64,000 nt of DNA from Novosphingobium sp. (lineage in GTDB: Bacteria; Pseudomonadota; Alphaproteobacteria; Sphingomonadales; Sphingomonadaceae). The translations under genes and the position numbers were made by a program. Positions 1-8,446 of the stretch are shown here, one piece after another (position 1 is the stretch's first letter; every line of letters starts with the position of its first letter). The notes beneath the pieces are model-generated. The model saw only the letters and a program-made list of their open reading frames with translations. It searched no databases and was not told where the DNA came from. The stretch lies in the NCBI RefSeq assembly GCF_030699305.1, contig NZ_JAUYNB010000021.1:1-64000 (forward strand). The letters run 5' to 3'.

Positions 1-49
1 AGTCGAGACACGCTGCGCGAGGTGTCTCGACTTCGCTCGACACGAACGG
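1..49. repeat. Dispersed palindrome, family A, copy 1 (cut by window edge)
   Basis: The right arm (GTCTCGACTTCGCTCGACAC followed by GAACGG) and part of the left arm (AGTCGAGACACG) are present; the outer left arm lies outside the window. The same element recurs near 24.4, 26.8 and 51.5 kb. It lies just downstream of the leftmost SDR gene. Confidence 0.85.
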
Positions 50-75
50 ATGGATGGTGAAATTTCTGTGCTCGG

Positions 76-963
76 TCAGTAAACCGCCGCCGGGTTCTTC
101 GGGTTCGGGCTGCCCAGCATTTCGCGGTGCGAGGGGCGGTCGTTCCCATGGTCCTTGATCCCGAGTTCACGGGCGATTTCCGCGCCGATCAGGGTCTGGC
201 CGGACAATTCGTCGCGGTTCGGGGCGCGGCTGATCGCGTCGATGATGTGGCCGGTGAACTCCGGGTTTTCGGCCATCGCCATGAACCCTTCGTATTGTTC
301 GGGGTTCACGTCTCTGGCGATCATCGCACGTTCGGTGATTTGCGGCCCAAGCCAGATCGACACCGCAACCACGCCGGTTCCGCGCAAGTCATGTTCCATG
401 TCGTGCGCCAGCTTGTCCAGCCCGGCTTTCTGCGCGCCGTAAGCCGGTCCGTGCATATAGCAGCTGGCACCGAACGACGATCCCATCGCAATGATCCCGC
501 TGCCCTGCGGCACCATGATCTGCGCCGCGTGCCAGCTGGCGACATAGGCCGAGCGCAGGCCCACATCGAGGATCTTCATCGCGTCCAGCTCCTTCTCCCA
601 GAAGGGCAGCTTCTCGATCAGCTGGTGGTGCATGTAGGCGGCGTTGTTGACCAGCACGTCGAGTCGGCCCTGCTCGTCGCGAATCTGCTGGAACAGGCGG
701 GCGACTTGCGCGTCATCAGCATGATCGCAGACCACCGCAATGCCCTTGCCGCCGCGCTCGGTGATGATCGCGGCGGTTTCCGACACGGTGCCGGGCAGGA
801 CGGTGCCGTCCCAGCCCTTGGCATCACCCGGCGTGACGGTGCGGCCCGTGACATAGACGGTATAGCCCAGTTCCCCCAGCCCGCGCGCAATCCCCGCGCC
901 CGCGCCGCGGCTGGCGCCGGTTACCAGTGCGACCTTGCCGCTGCCCACTTTGCTATCGCCCAT
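76..963 (-). CDS. SDR-family oxidoreductase (DHRS1-like)
   Basis: A 295-residue short-chain dehydrogenase/reductase. The Rossmann glycine motif TGASRGAG is near residues 15-22, NNAAYM near 107-112, and the catalytic Tyr-x3-Lys is in PAYGAQKAG. It is longer than the usual 250 residues because of an insert after the first strand and a C-terminal tail. It is the last gene of the minus-strand operon starting at 3546, about 95 bp downstream of the AraC gene. Oxidation or reduction of a steroid hydroxyl/keto group is inferred from context only. Confidence 0.8.
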   Translation of the reverse strand: MGDSKVGSGKVALVTGASRGAGAGIARGLGELGYTVYVTGRTVTPGDAKGWDGTVLPGTVSETAAIITERGGKGIAVVCDHADDAQVARLFQQIRDEQGRLDVLVNNAAYMHHQLIEKLPFWEKELDAMKILDVGLRSAYVASWHAAQIMVPQGSGIIAMGSSFGASCYMHGPAYGAQKAGLDKLAHDMEHDLRGTGVVAVSIWLGPQITERAMIARDVNPEQYEGFMAMAENPEFTGHIIDAISRAPNRDELSGQTLIGAEIARELGIKDHGNDRPSHREMLGSPNPKNPAAVY

Positions 964-1058
964 CTTGTCTCTCCTGAAAGTCCTGGCCGTTCGTCTATGG
1001 CGTTTGCTGTCCGGCGCAACGGCCTTTGGTCACGCGGTGGCACGATCTGTGCCGGTTC

Positions 1059-2057
1059 TCAGCGCGGCTTGCCGACCTTCCCGGCCTTTTGCTGGCGGTA
1101 TTGCAGCGGCGTCATGCCGGTCGCCCGGCGGAACGTGCGCGAAAAGCTGTTGGCGTGATCGAACCCGGCGGCCTGTGCAATCTGCTTCACCGTCAGCGCG
1201 GAGGAGCCGAGCATGGTCTTGGCCTGATTGACCAGATGCGTTTCGACATAATCCGAAATCGTCACGCCGGTCAGGTTCAGGAACTGACGGTGCAGATGCC
1301 GCACGCTGATCCCGCACAGGGCGGCGAGTTCCGGCACGCTGGGGCGGTTGCCGCCCGCTTCAAGCCGTTCACGCACGCGGCGGAACTGCCACGGGGCCAG
1401 CCGCCCGCCCGCCTTGGGTTCCAGGTCCTGATCAAGCAGGCGGGTGATCTCGATCTCCAGCAGCTTGACGTGGGCGGCCGCGGCGACGGGCGAGGCAAGG
1501 TGCGGGCTTTCCACCTCGCGCAGCATCATCCGCATCACCGCGCGGATCGTGTCCTGGCGGATGTTCATCAGCGTCTGCATCATCGCCAGCGACGGATGAT
1601 GGCGACTGCCCAGCATCTCGCGCCGTTTCGCTTCGCTGAAGGTGCAGCGCAGGATCCGCATCTGTCCGCCCTGCGCGCGGGTCTTGATCGCGAGGCCGGG
1701 GTAGCGGATGAACAGGGTGCCCATGTGGCAATTGGTGCCGGGCGCGAGCGTCGGGAACATTGCCGAGGCATGATTGGCCAGCGGCGGCAGCGACATTTCG
1801 ATCATCAGGTCATGCTCGACCATCACGTGTTCCGCCAGTTCGGGCCAGTGCCATTCCAGCACCTGCACCAGTGCGTCAGGCGTGACGACTTCTGCCAGGA
1901 TCATTGGAGGAATGCTGGTTTCCTGCGCCACCTTGGAATCGCTGCTGCGCTTGGGCAGGGCGGCGGGCGAGCGGACAAAAACCGTGCCGGGCAAGTGATT
2001 GCCGTTCAACGGAGTGCCGGTGATCGGAACGGGCGTATGCGGCGTGATGCTGTGCAT
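1059..2057 (-). CDS. AraC-family transcriptional regulator
   Basis: A 332-residue protein with an N-terminal effector/dimerisation region and a C-terminal AraC/XylS DNA-binding domain. The first helix-turn-helix is around SVPELAALCGISVRHLHRQF. The second contains QIAQAAGFDHANSFSRTFRR followed by the family signature GMTPLQYRQ. It sits 6 bp after the EthD gene inside a steroid-gene operon, so it is likely a local regulator. Which site it binds is unknown; it is one candidate for the conserved dyad described in the findings, although AraC proteins usually prefer direct repeats. Confidence 0.9.
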   Translation of the reverse strand: MHSITPHTPVPITGTPLNGNHLPGTVFVRSPAALPKRSSDSKVAQETSIPPMILAEVVTPDALVQVLEWHWPELAEHVMVEHDLMIEMSLPPLANHASAMFPTLAPGTNCHMGTLFIRYPGLAIKTRAQGGQMRILRCTFSEAKRREMLGSRHHPSLAMMQTLMNIRQDTIRAVMRMMLREVESPHLASPVAAAAHVKLLEIEITRLLDQDLEPKAGGRLAPWQFRRVRERLEAGGNRPSVPELAALCGISVRHLHRQFLNLTGVTISDYVETHLVNQAKTMLGSSALTVKQIAQAAGFDHANSFSRTFRRATGMTPLQYRQQKAGKVGKPR

Positions 2058-2063
2058 GATACC

Positions 2064-2765
2064 TCAACAATCGTACTGGCTGGTGGGAATGATATCGATC
2101 CGGGTAAAGTCGATGAAACGGCTGCAACTGTCCATCATCGTGGCCAGGTTCGCCTGGAGCTTTGCCGGATCGCCTGCGGCATCGAAGAATGCGGCCGGAT
2201 CGTCCATCGCCTCGGCGGGGAAGCATTCCTCGACGAACGCGTCATAGGCCGGGGCATCTTGCGTCAGCGGGCGGACGATCAGGTTCTGGACATATTCGAA
2301 GTTCGCCTGGGTATCGATCGCCACGCGGGTGTGGTGCGAATGCCAGGCCTTGATCGCCTCGATCCGCGTCAGGTCCGGGCGAAACGTGATGAAGCTGGCC
2401 TGCGACCAGCCCCAGCCGCGCGTGCCGGTGGGCATGGGATGGGCGTGGTTGGGGATGATCGTCGATTCCGCGACCAGCCAGGCGGCAAACCGGCCTGAAT
2501 GCGCGGACAATGCTGCATCAATGGCCGTGCGGAAAATCGCATTGGCGCTGGGCACCCAGAACTGCACGACGGCGTCCTGCTGGGGGGCCTGCCATTGCTG
2601 GATCAGCCGGTGGGCGGGTTCGACCGCGACGTCGCGCAAGTTGAGGCGAACCTTGCTTGCACCGGCAGCACGCAGCGCAGCTGGAAGGGACTGCACCAGC
2701 TGTGCATTGAACCCGGGCCGGTTCTGGTCCGGGGCGGCCCAGAGGGCAGCAATCACCTTTTCCAT
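2064..2765 (-). CDS. EthD-domain-containing protein
   Basis: 233 residues. The N-terminal ALWAAPDQNRPGFNAQLVQS and the AWHSHHTRVAIDT segment near the middle resemble the ferredoxin-like EthD/dimeric alpha-beta barrel fold, a family of small degradation-associated proteins of mostly unknown role. It lies 20 bp downstream of the SDR ending at 2785 and is probably co-transcribed with it and with the AraC gene. No enzymatic function can be assigned from the sequence. Confidence 0.65.
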   Translation of the reverse strand: MEKVIAALWAAPDQNRPGFNAQLVQSLPAALRAAGASKVRLNLRDVAVEPAHRLIQQWQAPQQDAVVQFWVPSANAIFRTAIDAALSAHSGRFAAWLVAESTIIPNHAHPMPTGTRGWGWSQASFITFRPDLTRIEAIKAWHSHHTRVAIDTQANFEYVQNLIVRPLTQDAPAYDAFVEECFPAEAMDDPAAFFDAAGDPAKLQANLATMMDSCSRFIDFTRIDIIPTSQYDC

Positions 2766-2784
2766 CGTGCCGCCTCCCTCTGGC

Positions 2785-3546
2785 TCAGTCGAAGTTCGCT
2801 TGCCCGCCGTCGAGCGGGATCGTCGCGCCGGTCAGGTAGGACAGGTCGGTGCCGCACAGCGCCGCGACCGCACGGCCGATATCTTCTTCCAGCTGGCCAA
2901 TCCGGCCGAGCGGGATTGTGCGGAAGAACGCGGCGGCTTCTTCCGGGTTGTTCTCGACCCACCATTTCAGGCCGGGCGATTCCGCGTGCGGTGCAATGGT
3001 CAGAACGCGGATGTTCTCCCGGCCCCACTCTGCCGCACCGGCCCGGGTGAGTGCGCGGATCGCCTGCTTGACCGCCGCATAGGCACCGTATCCGGTCATG
3101 TCCCAGCGGATGCCCGCAGAGGAGGCCAGGTTGATGATCGTGCCGCCGCCGCGCGCGGCCATGATCGGCTGGACCAGTTTCATCAGCCGGAACGTGGCGA
3201 GCGGTCCCGATTCGAATCCGGCCAGAAAGGCCTCATCGGTCACGTCGAGCAGCTTGCCCTGCGGTACTTCCTGCGCGTTGTTGACCAGAATATCGACGCC
3301 GCCGAACGCGCCTTGCGCGGCGGTCACCAGTGCGGCCAGATCCGCCACATCCTTCACGTTGCAGGCCAGCGCCAGGGCTTTGCCGCCACGCGATTTTATC
3401 AGGTCGGCCGCTGTTTCGACCTTGCTGAGCGTGCGCCCGGCGAGCACAACCGACACGCCCGCCGCAGCCAGCGCGAGGGCGATACCCTGGCCGACACCCT
3501 GTCCAGCGCCGGTGACAATCGCGGTCTTGCCTTGCAAGTCAGTCAT
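2785..3546 (-). CDS. SDR-family oxidoreductase
   Basis: 253 residues with all SDR motifs: TGAGQGVGQG (about residues 12-21), NNAQ, and the Tyr-x3-Lys of GAYAAVKQA. I chose the ATG at 3546 because GGGGAATGG precedes it directly. The in-frame ATG at 3579 has no Shine-Dalgarno and lies inside a conserved dyad (3560-3587). It is the first gene of the minus-strand operon SDR-EthD-AraC-SDR and diverges from the gene at 3656. It is likely a steroid or alicyclic alcohol dehydrogenase. Confidence 0.85.
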   Translation of the reverse strand: MTDLQGKTAIVTGAGQGVGQGIALALAAAGVSVVLAGRTLSKVETAADLIKSRGGKALALACNVKDVADLAALVTAAQGAFGGVDILVNNAQEVPQGKLLDVTDEAFLAGFESGPLATFRLMKLVQPIMAARGGGTIINLASSAGIRWDMTGYGAYAAVKQAIRALTRAGAAEWGRENIRVLTIAPHAESPGLKWWVENNPEEAAAFFRTIPLGRIGQLEEDIGRAVAALCGTDLSYLTGATIPLDGGQANFD

Positions 3547-3559
3547 CCATTCCCCGTTC

Positions 3560-3587
3560 ACGTAATTTTCGTCCGCCATATTTACGC
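3560..3587. promoter_or_regulatory. Conserved dyad operator candidate, site 1
   Basis: ACGT-N20-ACGC with AT-rich inner flanks (ACGTAAT ... TTTACGC). It lies 14 bp upstream of the ATG at 3546 and about 70 bp upstream of the divergent gene at 3656. It matches the GCGT-N20-ACGC pattern shared by nine intergenic sites in this window. Confidence 0.55.
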
Positions 3588-3590
3588 ATG

Positions 3591-3618
3591 GCGTTGACTT
3601 TGTCACCCATATAACCAC
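3591..3618. promoter_or_regulatory. Conserved dyad operator candidate, site 2 (degenerate)
   Basis: GCGT-N20-CCAC followed by AAA, directly next to site 1 in the same divergent promoter region. A further TTGCGTTAA half-site follows at 3622. The right half matches only partly, so this is the weakest of the nine sites. Confidence 0.35.
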
Positions 3619-3655
3619 AAATTGCGTTAAAGCATAGCGGGAGAGGAACTTAATC

Positions 3656-4423
3656 GTGATTCGTGATCTTACCGGGCGCGTGGCGCTTGTGACGGGCGGC
3701 AGCGACGGGATTGGTTTCGCCACGGCCAAACTGTTGCTGGAACGCGGGGCTATCGTTGCGATCTGTGCCCGCCGTCAGGAAAAGCTGGATGAGGCCACCG
3801 CCGCGCTCAGCGGGCTGGGCACGTTCGAAGCGCATCAGCTCGATGTGACCGATGAGGTTGCCTACAACGGCTTGATCGAGGATCTGGCCAAACGCCACGG
3901 CCGGTTCGACATGCTCGTCAACAATGCGATGTCCGTGCATTACGCGCCGCTCACGCAGCTGACGATGGCCCATTGGCGCAAGGATTTTGCAGTCAATGCC
4001 GATGCGGTGTTCACCGGCACCCGCGCGGCGATGCGGATCATGCTGAAGCAGGGTTCCGGATCGATCGTGAACATCGCTTCGACCAACGGGTTGAAGGCCG
4101 CGCCCTACATGACCAGCTATTCCGCATCGAAGGCGGCGCTGATCCACTTCACCGCCGTCGCAGCGATGGAAGGCGCGCCCTATGGCGTGCGGGTCAACAC
4201 GATCGTGCCCGGCATGATCATGACCGCCGCGACCGAGGATTACCTCGCCAAGGCGGGTGAGCAGGGCCAGAAGACGATGGACGCGATCCCGATGAAGCGC
4301 GGGGCCAACCCGGTCGAAGTGGCCAGGGCGATTGCGTTCATGCTGTCGGACGAGGCCAGTTACATCACCGGCGTCGCCTTGCCGGTCGATGGCGGCAAGG
4401 CCGTCCAGCTCTATTTACCCTGA
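3656..4423 (+). CDS. SDR-family oxidoreductase
   Basis: 255 residues starting at GTG, with GGGAGAGGA 8 nt upstream supporting this start. Motifs are TGGSDGIG (about 13-20), NNAM, and the catalytic triad in IASTNG ... SYSASKAAL. The C-terminus VALPVDGGK is typical of classical 3-ketoacyl reductase-like SDRs. It heads the left plus-strand operon (3656-10030). Steroid dehydrogenase activity is inferred from context. Confidence 0.87.
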   Translation: MIRDLTGRVALVTGGSDGIGFATAKLLLERGAIVAICARRQEKLDEATAALSGLGTFEAHQLDVTDEVAYNGLIEDLAKRHGRFDMLVNNAMSVHYAPLTQLTMAHWRKDFAVNADAVFTGTRAAMRIMLKQGSGSIVNIASTNGLKAAPYMTSYSASKAALIHFTAVAAMEGAPYGVRVNTIVPGMIMTAATEDYLAKAGEQGQKTMDAIPMKRGANPVEVARAIAFMLSDEASYITGVALPVDGGKAVQLYLP

Positions 4424-4440
4424 TGCGAAAGAGTGCTGCC

Positions 4441-4599
4441 ATGATCGACTTCACGGGCCAACACGTGCTGGACCGCGCGGTTCCCGGAATGCTGGCGGAG
4501 CAGATCGCCAGGACGGCGGGGTGGACCCGCACGCCGACGGGTGAATGGACGGCGGTGCCGATGGTCGTCGGCAATGGCCTGAAGATTCCCGGTCAATGA
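4441..4599 (+). pseudogene. Small ORF of 52 codons, possible internal-deletion remnant
   Basis: It starts at ATG 17 bp after the SDR and its stop overlaps the next start (ATGA), so it is positioned like a normal operon gene. The product begins MIDFTGQHVLDRAVPGMLAE and ends MVVGNGLKIPGQ. I do not recognise it. The segment PGMLAEQIART ... RTPTGEWT vaguely recalls the N-terminus of AMP-forming acyl-CoA ligases. Because two other mini-genes here are clear start-to-end fusions of larger genes, this may be a third, but it could also be a genuine small protein. Confidence 0.4.
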
Positions 4600-5054
4600 C
4601 GCCGTCTGACGCTGAACTGGCCGATCTGGCCCGCCTTCGCCACGCGGCGGAAACCTATGCGCGCGGGGCAGATCGCAAGGATAAGGACTTGTGGAGCGCG
4701 GTGCTGGCGGCGGACTGCGTGATCGCGGGTCCGGGGTTCCGGACCGAGGGTCGCGATGCGGTGTTGGGCCTGATCGACACGCTGGGGCAGATGTTCCGCG
4801 CGACGCTGCACCAGATCCATCAGGTCACCGCGACGTTCGACGGCGATACGGCGACCGGTGAGACATACTGCATCGCCGAACACGTGCTGAAGGATTCTGA
4901 CACCGTGCTGGTTTGGGCGATCCGCTATCAGGACCAGTGGCGGCGCGCGGACGGCGCATGGCAGTTCACGCAGCGCGAACTGATCGTCGAATGGGAAGAA
5001 ACAAGGCCGGTCACGGTCACGGCCGGTGCGCCGGCGGGGGAGCAGGAAACATGA
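4596..5054 (+). CDS. SnoaL-like (NTF2-fold) protein, candidate steroid dehydratase
   Basis: 152 residues beginning MTPSDAELADLARLR. The start is fixed by the ATGA overlap with the 52-codon ORF, and its stop overlaps the next start (ATGA at 5051). It has the SnoaL_4-type arrangement: Tyr-x4-Asp in YARGADRKD, a His in LHQIHQV, and a C-terminal Trp/Arg strand. Bile-acid dehydratases of the BaiE and Hsh2 type use Tyr/Asp/His on this fold, so hydroxysteroid dehydration is a reasonable guess. The substrate cannot be told from the sequence. Confidence 0.7.
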   Translation: MTPSDAELADLARLRHAAETYARGADRKDKDLWSAVLAADCVIAGPGFRTEGRDAVLGLIDTLGQMFRATLHQIHQVTATFDGDTATGETYCIAEHVLKDSDTVLVWAIRYQDQWRRADGAWQFTQRELIVEWEETRPVTVTAGAPAGEQET

Positions 5055-5953
5055 AAGTTCTGGTAGTCGGCGGCACGGGCGCGCTGGGCGGTCATGCCGC
5101 GATCCATCTGGCCGCGCAGGGCCATGACGTTTCGATTGGCGGGCGCAACCCAGCCAACCCGGATACGCCGATGGCGGCAATGCCGTTCGTGCAGGGTGAC
5201 TATGTGGCGGGCGATTTCACGCCGCAGCGGCTGGCCGGGTTCGACTGGGTGGTGTTCGCCGCCGGGAACGATCCGCGTCATGTCCCGCAGGGGGCGGACT
5301 TTGCCGAATTCCTGATCAAGGCCAATCACGAAGCCGTTCCGGCCTTCTTTGCCGCCTGCCGCGAGGCCGGGGTGAAGCGCGCGGTGCAGCTGGGCAGCTA
5401 TTACCATCAGGCCGCGCCCGAGCTGCTGGAAAACAACGGCTATATCCGTTCACGCAAGGCGGCGTGCGAAGGCGCGCGGGCACAGGGCGCACCGGGGTTC
5501 GATGTCGTCAGCGTCAATGCGCCCTTCATGGTCGGATCGGTGCCGGGGCTGCCGAGCGCGATTTTCGAACCTTATGTGCAATGGGCCAAAGGGCTGATCC
5601 CGATCGAGGCCTATGCGCCGACCGGCGGCACCAACTTCATGTCGTTCCGCTCGCTGTCCGAGGCGATACTGGGCGCGCTGGAGCGGGGTGAACCGGGCAA
5701 GGCCTATCTGGTCGGGGATGAGAACCTGTCATTCCGCGAATATTTCCAGCTGTTCTTCGATGCCGTTGGCAGCGCCGTGCAGGTGGAGGAACGCGATGCG
5801 GAAATGCCGCTGTTGCCCGATGTCGCGATCCCGCAGGGGCGCGGCAACTGGGTGAGGGTCAATCCGCCAGCGGACGAAGTGGCTTTGCTGGGCTATCGCC
5901 GCAATGACGTGGCGCAGGCCGTGGCCGACGTTGCAGTGCAGTTCGGGGGCTGA
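5051..5953 (+). CDS. NAD(P)-binding epimerase/reductase-like protein
   Basis: 300 residues. The N-terminus MKVLVVGGTGALGGHAA carries the GxxGxxG dinucleotide-binding motif of extended SDR/NmrA-like proteins. The body resembles NAD-dependent epimerase/dehydratases, with LGSYYHQ in the region of the usual Ser/Tyr. The start overlaps the preceding stop (ATGA). It may be a 3-beta-hydroxysteroid dehydrogenase-like enzyme, but that rests on neighbourhood only. Confidence 0.65.
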   Translation: MKVLVVGGTGALGGHAAIHLAAQGHDVSIGGRNPANPDTPMAAMPFVQGDYVAGDFTPQRLAGFDWVVFAAGNDPRHVPQGADFAEFLIKANHEAVPAFFAACREAGVKRAVQLGSYYHQAAPELLENNGYIRSRKAACEGARAQGAPGFDVVSVNAPFMVGSVPGLPSAIFEPYVQWAKGLIPIEAYAPTGGTNFMSFRSLSEAILGALERGEPGKAYLVGDENLSFREYFQLFFDAVGSAVQVEERDAEMPLLPDVAIPQGRGNWVRVNPPADEVALLGYRRNDVAQAVADVAVQFGG

Positions 5954-5957
5954 GGGC

Positions 5958-6752
5958 ATGGCCGTTGCAGTCATCACCGGCGCGGCAGGCGGGATCGGCG
6001 CGGGTCTGGCGCGTGAGGCGGCGCGGCGCGGCATGCAGGTCGTGCTGGCAGACCGTGACGCGGATGCGCTGGCGCAAGTTGCCGCCGGAATCGGCGCGGC
6101 GGCGCTGGCGGTGCCGACCGATGTGACGGACGCGGCCTCGGTCGAGGCGCTGGCCGAGGCGGCTTATGCAACATACGGGCAGGTCGACCTGCTGTTCAAC
6201 AACGCGGGCGTGCTGACCACAGGCTTCAGCTGGGAAATCCCGGCGGACAAGTGGCAGCAGTCGCTGGACGTCAACGTGACCGGCATCCTCAACGGCATCC
6301 GCGCGTTCGTGCCGCGCCTGCTGGCGGCGGATCGCCCGGCGCGGATCATCAATACGGCGTCGGTCGGCGGGTTCCTGCCATCGCCGCTGATGGCGCCCTA
6401 TTCGGTGACGAAGTTTGCGGCTGTGGCGCTGACTGAATGTTTGGCGGGCGAATTGAAAATCGTGAAATCGCCGATCGAGGTGTCACTGCTCGCTCCCGGT
6501 CCGGTCAAATCCGGCATTTTCCGCGAAGCCCCGCCCGGCGTGGCCGAGCAGTTCCACCGCGCGATGGTGGATCTGCTGGAAGCCAACGGCCTGACCGGCG
6601 ATGAATTCGCGCCGCTGGTGTTCGATGCGATCAAGCGCGGCGAATACTGGATCATCCCGCAGCCCGGTGCGTTCGAGCCGGGCTTTTCAAACCGCAACGC
6701 AGGGATCGCAGAGCGGCGGCCCCCGCAGTTTTTCCTGGTGGAAGAAGACTGA
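5958..6752 (+). CDS. SDR-family oxidoreductase
   Basis: 264 residues starting MAVAVITGAAGGIGAGLA, so the Rossmann motif is at the very N-terminus. NNAGV follows near residue 80, and TASVGG ... PYSVTKFAA supplies the catalytic Ser-Tyr-Lys. Its C-terminal tail (about 60 residues after PGPVKSGIF) is longer than in classical SDRs. It lies 4 bp after the epimerase-like gene and 2 bp before the KstD-like gene. Confidence 0.85.
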   Translation: MAVAVITGAAGGIGAGLAREAARRGMQVVLADRDADALAQVAAGIGAAALAVPTDVTDAASVEALAEAAYATYGQVDLLFNNAGVLTTGFSWEIPADKWQQSLDVNVTGILNGIRAFVPRLLAADRPARIINTASVGGFLPSPLMAPYSVTKFAAVALTECLAGELKIVKSPIEVSLLAPGPVKSGIFREAPPGVAEQFHRAMVDLLEANGLTGDEFAPLVFDAIKRGEYWIIPQPGAFEPGFSNRNAGIAERRPPQFFLVEED

Positions 6753-6754
6753 AC

Positions 6755-8446
6755 ATGACGGCTGGTTGGGACAAGGAAGTCGATGTGCTGGTGGTCGGCT
6801 CGGGCGCGGGCGGGATGCTTTGCGCGCTTGCTGCGGCAGACCGGCACGCCGATGTGATGATAATCGAAAAGGAACCGCTGTGGGGCGGCACGTCCGCCAC
6901 GTCGGGCGCGGGGATCTGGATTCCGAACAGCGATGTGGCCAAAGCCGCCGGGTTCGTCGACGATCTGGACGATGCGTTTACCTATGTCCGCGCGCTGTCG
7001 GCGGACAACGTGCCGGATGAAAATATCCGCGCCTTCGTGACCAATGCTGCGCCGATGCTGCGCTGGCTGATGGACAACACGCCGATTGAATACATGGCGT
7101 TTCCCTATCCCGATTATCATGCCGAAAACCCGGGCGGATCGCCGACCGGCTTTCGCACGCACATGCCGATGCCGCTGGACGGGCGGGCGCTGGGCAAGGA
7201 TGTGGAGACGCTGCGCTTCTCGTCCCCGGCGGCGAACCTGTTCGGCTATCTCAACTGGCATTTCGATGAGACGTATCTGCTGCTCTATCGCGGCAAGGGC
7301 TGGGCTACCCATCTGGCCAAATCGCTGGCGAAATACTGGCTCGACCTGCCGTTTCGACTGAAATCGCGCAAGGACCGCCGCCTGACGCTGGGCAATGCGC
7401 TGGCGGGGGGCCTGCGCATGGCGCTGAACCAGCGCGGCGTGCCGTTGTGGCTCGAAACGCCGATGACCGATCTGGTCCGCGACGGCGACCGGGTGACCGG
7501 CGTGGTCGTCACCCATCAGGGCAAGACGATGCGGATCGGCGCGCGCAAGGGCGTGGTGCTGGCGGCGGGCGGCTTTGACAAGAACCCCGAAATGCGCGCG
7601 CAATATGCGCCGCTCTATCCCTCGGCGCAGTATTCGGGCGGGATCACCGGCAACACCGGCGACAGCATCCGGGCGGGAATCGCGCTGGGCGCGCAGACGC
7701 TGAACATGCAGTCGGCCTGGGCCGCGCCGGTGTTCTACATTCCGGGCGAGGACCGGGGGCGGCTCTGCACGATCGAGCGCGCGCTGCCGGGCTGCATCAT
7801 GGTCAATCAGGCGGGCGAGCGCTATCTGAACGAGGCCGCGTCCTATCACGTGACCGGGCAGGTCATGGCGCGGCATCAGCAGGAACATGGCAACACCAGC
7901 CCCAGCTGGATGGTGTTCGACGCCACGTACCGTGCGAAATTCCCGATGGGGCCGGTCTATCCCGGCGTGCCCGATTTCGCGCTGAACCCCCGCGTCCGCA
8001 AGATCCTGAAAAAGGGCCGCACGGTGGAGGAACTGGCGCGCAAGATCGGTGTCAATCCGGCCAGCCTCTCGGCCACGGTGCAGCGCTTCAACCAGAACGC
8101 TGCCAAGGGCGAAGATCCCGATTTCCAGCGCGGCGCGGCGGCCTATGACAAGATGTATGGCGATCCGTCGCAGACCCCCAATCCTTGCCTGCGGGCGCTG
8201 GACAAGGGGCCGTTCTATGCCCTGCCGATCTATCCCGGCGACATCGGCACCAATGGCGGCTTGCTCACCAACGCCAAGGCGCAAGTGATCGGGCAGGACG
8301 GGCAACCCATTCAGGGACTGTACGCTATCGGCAACAACGCGGCCTCGTCGATGGGTGAAAGCTATCCCGGCGCGGGCGTGACGATTGGCCCGGCGATGAC
8401 CTTCGGCTTCATCGCGGCGCAGGACATGACAGGAGCAAATGCATGA
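6755..8446 (+). CDS. 3-ketosteroid-1-dehydrogenase-like FAD enzyme
   Basis: 563 residues, the normal size for the KstD/FAD-dependent Delta1-dehydrogenase family. The FAD dinucleotide motif VVGSGAGG is near residues 13-20, EKEPLWGGTSA follows, and the C-terminal FAD-contact motif is ESYPGAGVTIGPAMTFG. The catalytic-region segment KGPFYALPIYPGDIGTNGG keeps the Tyr and Gly that polarise the 3-keto group in KstD. The expected reaction is 1,2-desaturation of a 3-ketosteroid, the step before 9-alpha-hydroxylation and ring-B opening. It overlaps the next SDR by 4 bp. Confidence 0.82.
   Translation: MTAGWDKEVDVLVVGSGAGGMLCALAAADRHADVMIIEKEPLWGGTSATSGAGIWIPNSDVAKAAGFVDDLDDAFTYVRALSADNVPDENIRAFVTNAAPMLRWLMDNTPIEYMAFPYPDYHAENPGGSPTGFRTHMPMPLDGRALGKDVETLRFSSPAANLFGYLNWHFDETYLLLYRGKGWATHLAKSLAKYWLDLPFRLKSRKDRRLTLGNALAGGLRMALNQRGVPLWLETPMTDLVRDGDRVTGVVVTHQGKTMRIGARKGVVLAAGGFDKNPEMRAQYAPLYPSAQYSGGITGNTGDSIRAGIALGAQTLNMQSAWAAPVFYIPGEDRGRLCTIERALPGCIMVNQAGERYLNEAASYHVTGQVMARHQQEHGNTSPSWMVFDATYRAKFPMGPVYPGVPDFALNPRVRKILKKGRTVEELARKIGVNPASLSATVQRFNQNAAKGEDPDFQRGAAAYDKMYGDPSQTPNPCLRALDKGPFYALPIYPGDIGTNGGLLTNAKAQVIGQDGQPIQGLYAIGNNAASSMGESYPGAGVTIGPAMTFGFIAAQDMTGANA

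Noticed and set aside
6398..8305. A 635-codon open frame on the minus strand
   Set aside because: It lies antisense to the KstD-like gene, has the Arg/Ala/His-rich composition of a GC-rich shadow frame, and shows no recognisable domain.
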